From positions 1 to 6,488 of the forward strand of contig JAFROA010000349.1 in the NCBI GenBank assembly GCA_017429885.1: a stretch of 6,488 nucleotides of DNA. Direction: 5' to 3'. The position numbers and the translations under genes are program-made. This document shows, in pieces, positions 4,981 to 6,488 of this stretch (position 1 is the stretch's first letter; each line of letters opens with the position of its first letter). Source of the stretch: Bacteroidales bacterium. GTDB taxonomy: Bacteria > Bacteroidota > Bacteroidia > Bacteroidales > UBA932. Under the pieces are notes generated by a model that saw nothing but the letters and a program-made list of their open reading frames with translations, had not been told where the DNA came from and made no database searches.

Positions 4981-6488
4981 CTAAAATACCTTCGGAGGAA
5001 TGGGCTTCCCATTGAAATCCACCGGATACTGGGCACCCGTCTCCTCAAGCTTGGAAATCATCTCCTGAATCATCTTCCGGGCCATGCCAGGCCTCTTGGA
5101 AGACAAGTCGTTATTCTCGAAAGGATCCTTCTTGAGGTTATACAACACCCTCTGCGGATTCTCCGGATGAGTAGGATTATAGTAGTAGATCAGCTTCCAA
5201 TCCCCGTGGCGCCACACCGTGAAATAACTACCACGATGCTCATGAGGAAAATGCATAAGGAACTCGTCCCTATGGTCGGCGGGTTCCGGCCCTCCGTCAA
5301 GCAGCCCGGTTATGTCCTGACCGTCAACAACATGCCCCGAAGGAATCCCGACCCCAGCCACAGAGGCGATAGTCGGGTAAACATCACAGATTGACGTGAC
5401 TTCCGAACGGACCGTATTGCTCTCAATCTTAACCTTTTCCTGAACGGCATTATCCGCCGGAGCAGCCCACGCCACGATGCAAGGCACCCTCATGCCACCT
5501 TCGAACTCAGTCCCCTTGATGCCACGCAAAGGAGCGCTGGAACTATGCTCCCGGTCGGAACCAACCAGCAGACCCGAACCATTGTCACCCATGAATATCA
5601 CCAGAGTATTCCCGGCAATCCCCTTCTCGGCCAGATGGTCGAGAATATCATTGAGCGACTTGTCCATTCCTTCTATCAAAGTGGCGAACCCCTTAGCGTT
5701 AGCGGGCTTGGAAGCATCTCCCTCATAGCGGCTTATGAACCTCGGGTCAGTCTGGTGGGGAGAATGGACAGCATAGTGGGACATATACAGGAAAAACGGG
5801 GTCCCGTCCTCCACCGCCGCATCTATCTGACCCATAGCCTCCAGGGTCAGGGCTTCCGTCAGGAAGGTGTTGGTACCGTGGTATTTGTCCAGTCCGGGAA
5901 CAGCCCTGGGCTTATAGCCTTTTATAAGCCCATAGCCGTCCTCGCCATAATAACTTCCAGGCTCTCCAATCGAAGATCCGGCAATATTCACGTCGAAACC
6001 AATTTTCAAAGGATCGGCTGAAGGAGAGTTGTTATTCCCGAAATGCGCCTTCCCTACATGGATTGTCCTGTATCCCGCACCGGAAAGAAGGCGAGGGAGA
6101 GTCTGCTCCTCTGGAGAGATTCCGTTCCACCCCCATCCGTAAGGGCCGAAGGTGTTGCGGTTGTCGCTTTCGGAATATATCCAATTTGTAGTGTGATGAC
6201 GGGCGGAATACTGTCCTGTCATCAAAGAAACCCTGGACGGAGAGCTCACGCTCATCGCATAACACTGGGAGAAACGAACCCCTTGCGAGGCAAGTCTCTC
6301 CATCCCGGGCGTATGGTACCATTCATTGAGAGGGTACCTCTGAGGCACACCAGAACGATCCGCGACAAAGGGAACGCTTGTGTCCATGGCTCCCATGTCA
6401 TCGACCAGAAACATGATGATGTTCGGTCTGTCCTGCGCGCCGAGCGAGAAGCCTCCGGCAAGCAGGAGAGAGGCAGAGGTAATATGGC
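4981..6488 (-). CDS. Serine-type sulfatase (S1/arylsulfatase family), extreme N-terminus cut by window edge
   Basis: About 501 residues are visible, ending at TAG (complement of 4981-4983). The frame stays open past the ATG at 6414 to the window edge, encoding a hydrophobic signal stretch (TSASLLLAGGFSLGAQ) followed by DRPNIIMFLVDDMG. The internal ATG at 6414 falls inside the metal-binding motif, so it is not the start; the real one is a few codons off the edge. The Asp pair (6397-6402) and DN of MGDNG (5581-5586) fit calcium ligands. SSPSRVSLMTG is the sulfatase signature with Ser (6244-6246) at the formylglycine position. HVGKAHFG, SHYAVHSPH and APLRGIKGTEFEGG match further active-site blocks. 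Members cleave sulfate esters from glycans in the periplasm or at the surface; the Ser form needs an anaerobic sulfatase-maturating radical SAM enzyme, not seen here. The gene converges on the GH3 gene with a 7-base gap. Which sulfate position is cut cannot be read. Confidence 0.92.
   Translation of the reverse strand, partial: HITSASLLLAGGFSLGAQDRPNIIMFLVDDMGAMDTSVPFVADRSGVPQRYPLNEWYHTPGMERLASQGVRFSQCYAMSVSSPSRVSLMTGQYSARHHTTNWIYSESDNRNTFGPYGWGWNGISPEEQTLPRLLSGAGYRTIHVGKAHFGNNNSPSADPLKIGFDVNIAGSSIGEPGSYYGEDGYGLIKGYKPRAVPGLDKYHGTNTFLTEALTLEAMGQIDAAVEDGTPFFLYMSHYAVHSPHQTDPRFISRYEGDASKPANAKGFATLIEGMDKSLNDILDHLAEKGIAGNTLVIFMGDNGSGLLVGSDREHSSSAPLRGIKGTEFEGGMRVPCIVAWAAPADNAVQEKVKIESNTVRSEVTSICDVYPTIASVAGVGIPSGHVVDGQDITGLLDGGPEPADHRDEFLMHFPHEHRGSYFTVWRHGDWKLIYYYNPTHPENPQRVLYNLKKDPFENNDLSSKRPGMARKMIQEMISKLEETGAQYPVDFNGKPIPPKVF
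5907..5932. repeat. Perfect 10-bp inverted repeat inside the sulfatase gene
   Basis: TGGGCTTATA (5907-5916) and TATAAGCCCA (5923-5932) are exact reverse complements around a 6-base loop. On the minus strand the region encodes GLIKGYKP, so the symmetry may come partly from two similar codon runs. It is unrelated in sequence to the GC-rich GH3 palindromes. There is no T-tract on the exit side on either strand, so a terminator is not indicated. Confidence 0.6.

Noticed and set aside
5545..6021. 158-codon open frame on the plus strand opposite the sulfatase
   Set aside because: It is antisense to conserved sulfatase motifs, has no recognisable domain, and fits a shadow of the real gene.
6412..6414. 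ATG at 6414 as the sulfatase start
   Set aside because: It lies inside the core motif NIIMFLVDDMG; the frame stays open upstream through a signal-peptide-like stretch to the window edge.
6441..6465. GAGCGAGAAGCCTCCGG near the sulfatase start as a third repeat copy
   Set aside because: It shares only a few bases with the repeat core and encodes an ordinary signal peptide.

Overview
The window looks like a carbohydrate-degradation locus of a Bacteroidota member, most likely Bacteroidales. This is inferred from four things: the families present (GH31, Dcr2-type metallophosphoesterase, BglX-type GH3, serine-type sulfatase), their export signals, the lack of strong Shine-Dalgarno sites, and moderate GC. 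The genus cannot be fixed, and no SusC/SusD pair or regulator lies in the window, so calling it a polysaccharide utilization locus is inference.

Layout. Positions 2-1264 (+) hold the C-terminal part of a GH31 glycosidase whose start is off the left edge. After a 26-base gap, 1291-2400 (+) encodes a Tat-exported calcineurin-like metallophosphoesterase. It overlaps by 4 bases (ATGA) with 2397-4973 (+), a lipoprotein GH3 beta-glycosidase. These three form one apparent transcription unit. After a 7-base gap, a convergent gene at 4981-6488 (-) encodes a serine-type sulfatase with its extreme N-terminus off the right edge. No intergenic stretch exceeds 30 bases, and I see no RNA genes, CRISPR array or transposase.

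How they may work together. All four products carry export signals or belong to exported families. An alpha-type exo-glycosidase (GH31), a beta-type exo-glycosidase (GH3), a sulfatase and a phosphoesterase would suit stepwise removal of terminal sugars and acid esters from a decorated glycan. The substrate is not readable from the sequence.

Main point of interest. The GH3 gene carries two in-frame insertions, at about residues 426-490 and 716-757. Each is built from the same GC-rich, palindrome-rich DNA, including a 30-base direct repeat (28/30 identical) that encodes RSEESGL(P/A)EP in the same frame both times. Both insertions sit at domain edges, and without them the protein shrinks from 858 to about 750 residues, the usual family size. 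This looks like a dispersed palindromic repeat that has colonised a coding region and is translated, similar in principle to Rickettsia palindromic elements.
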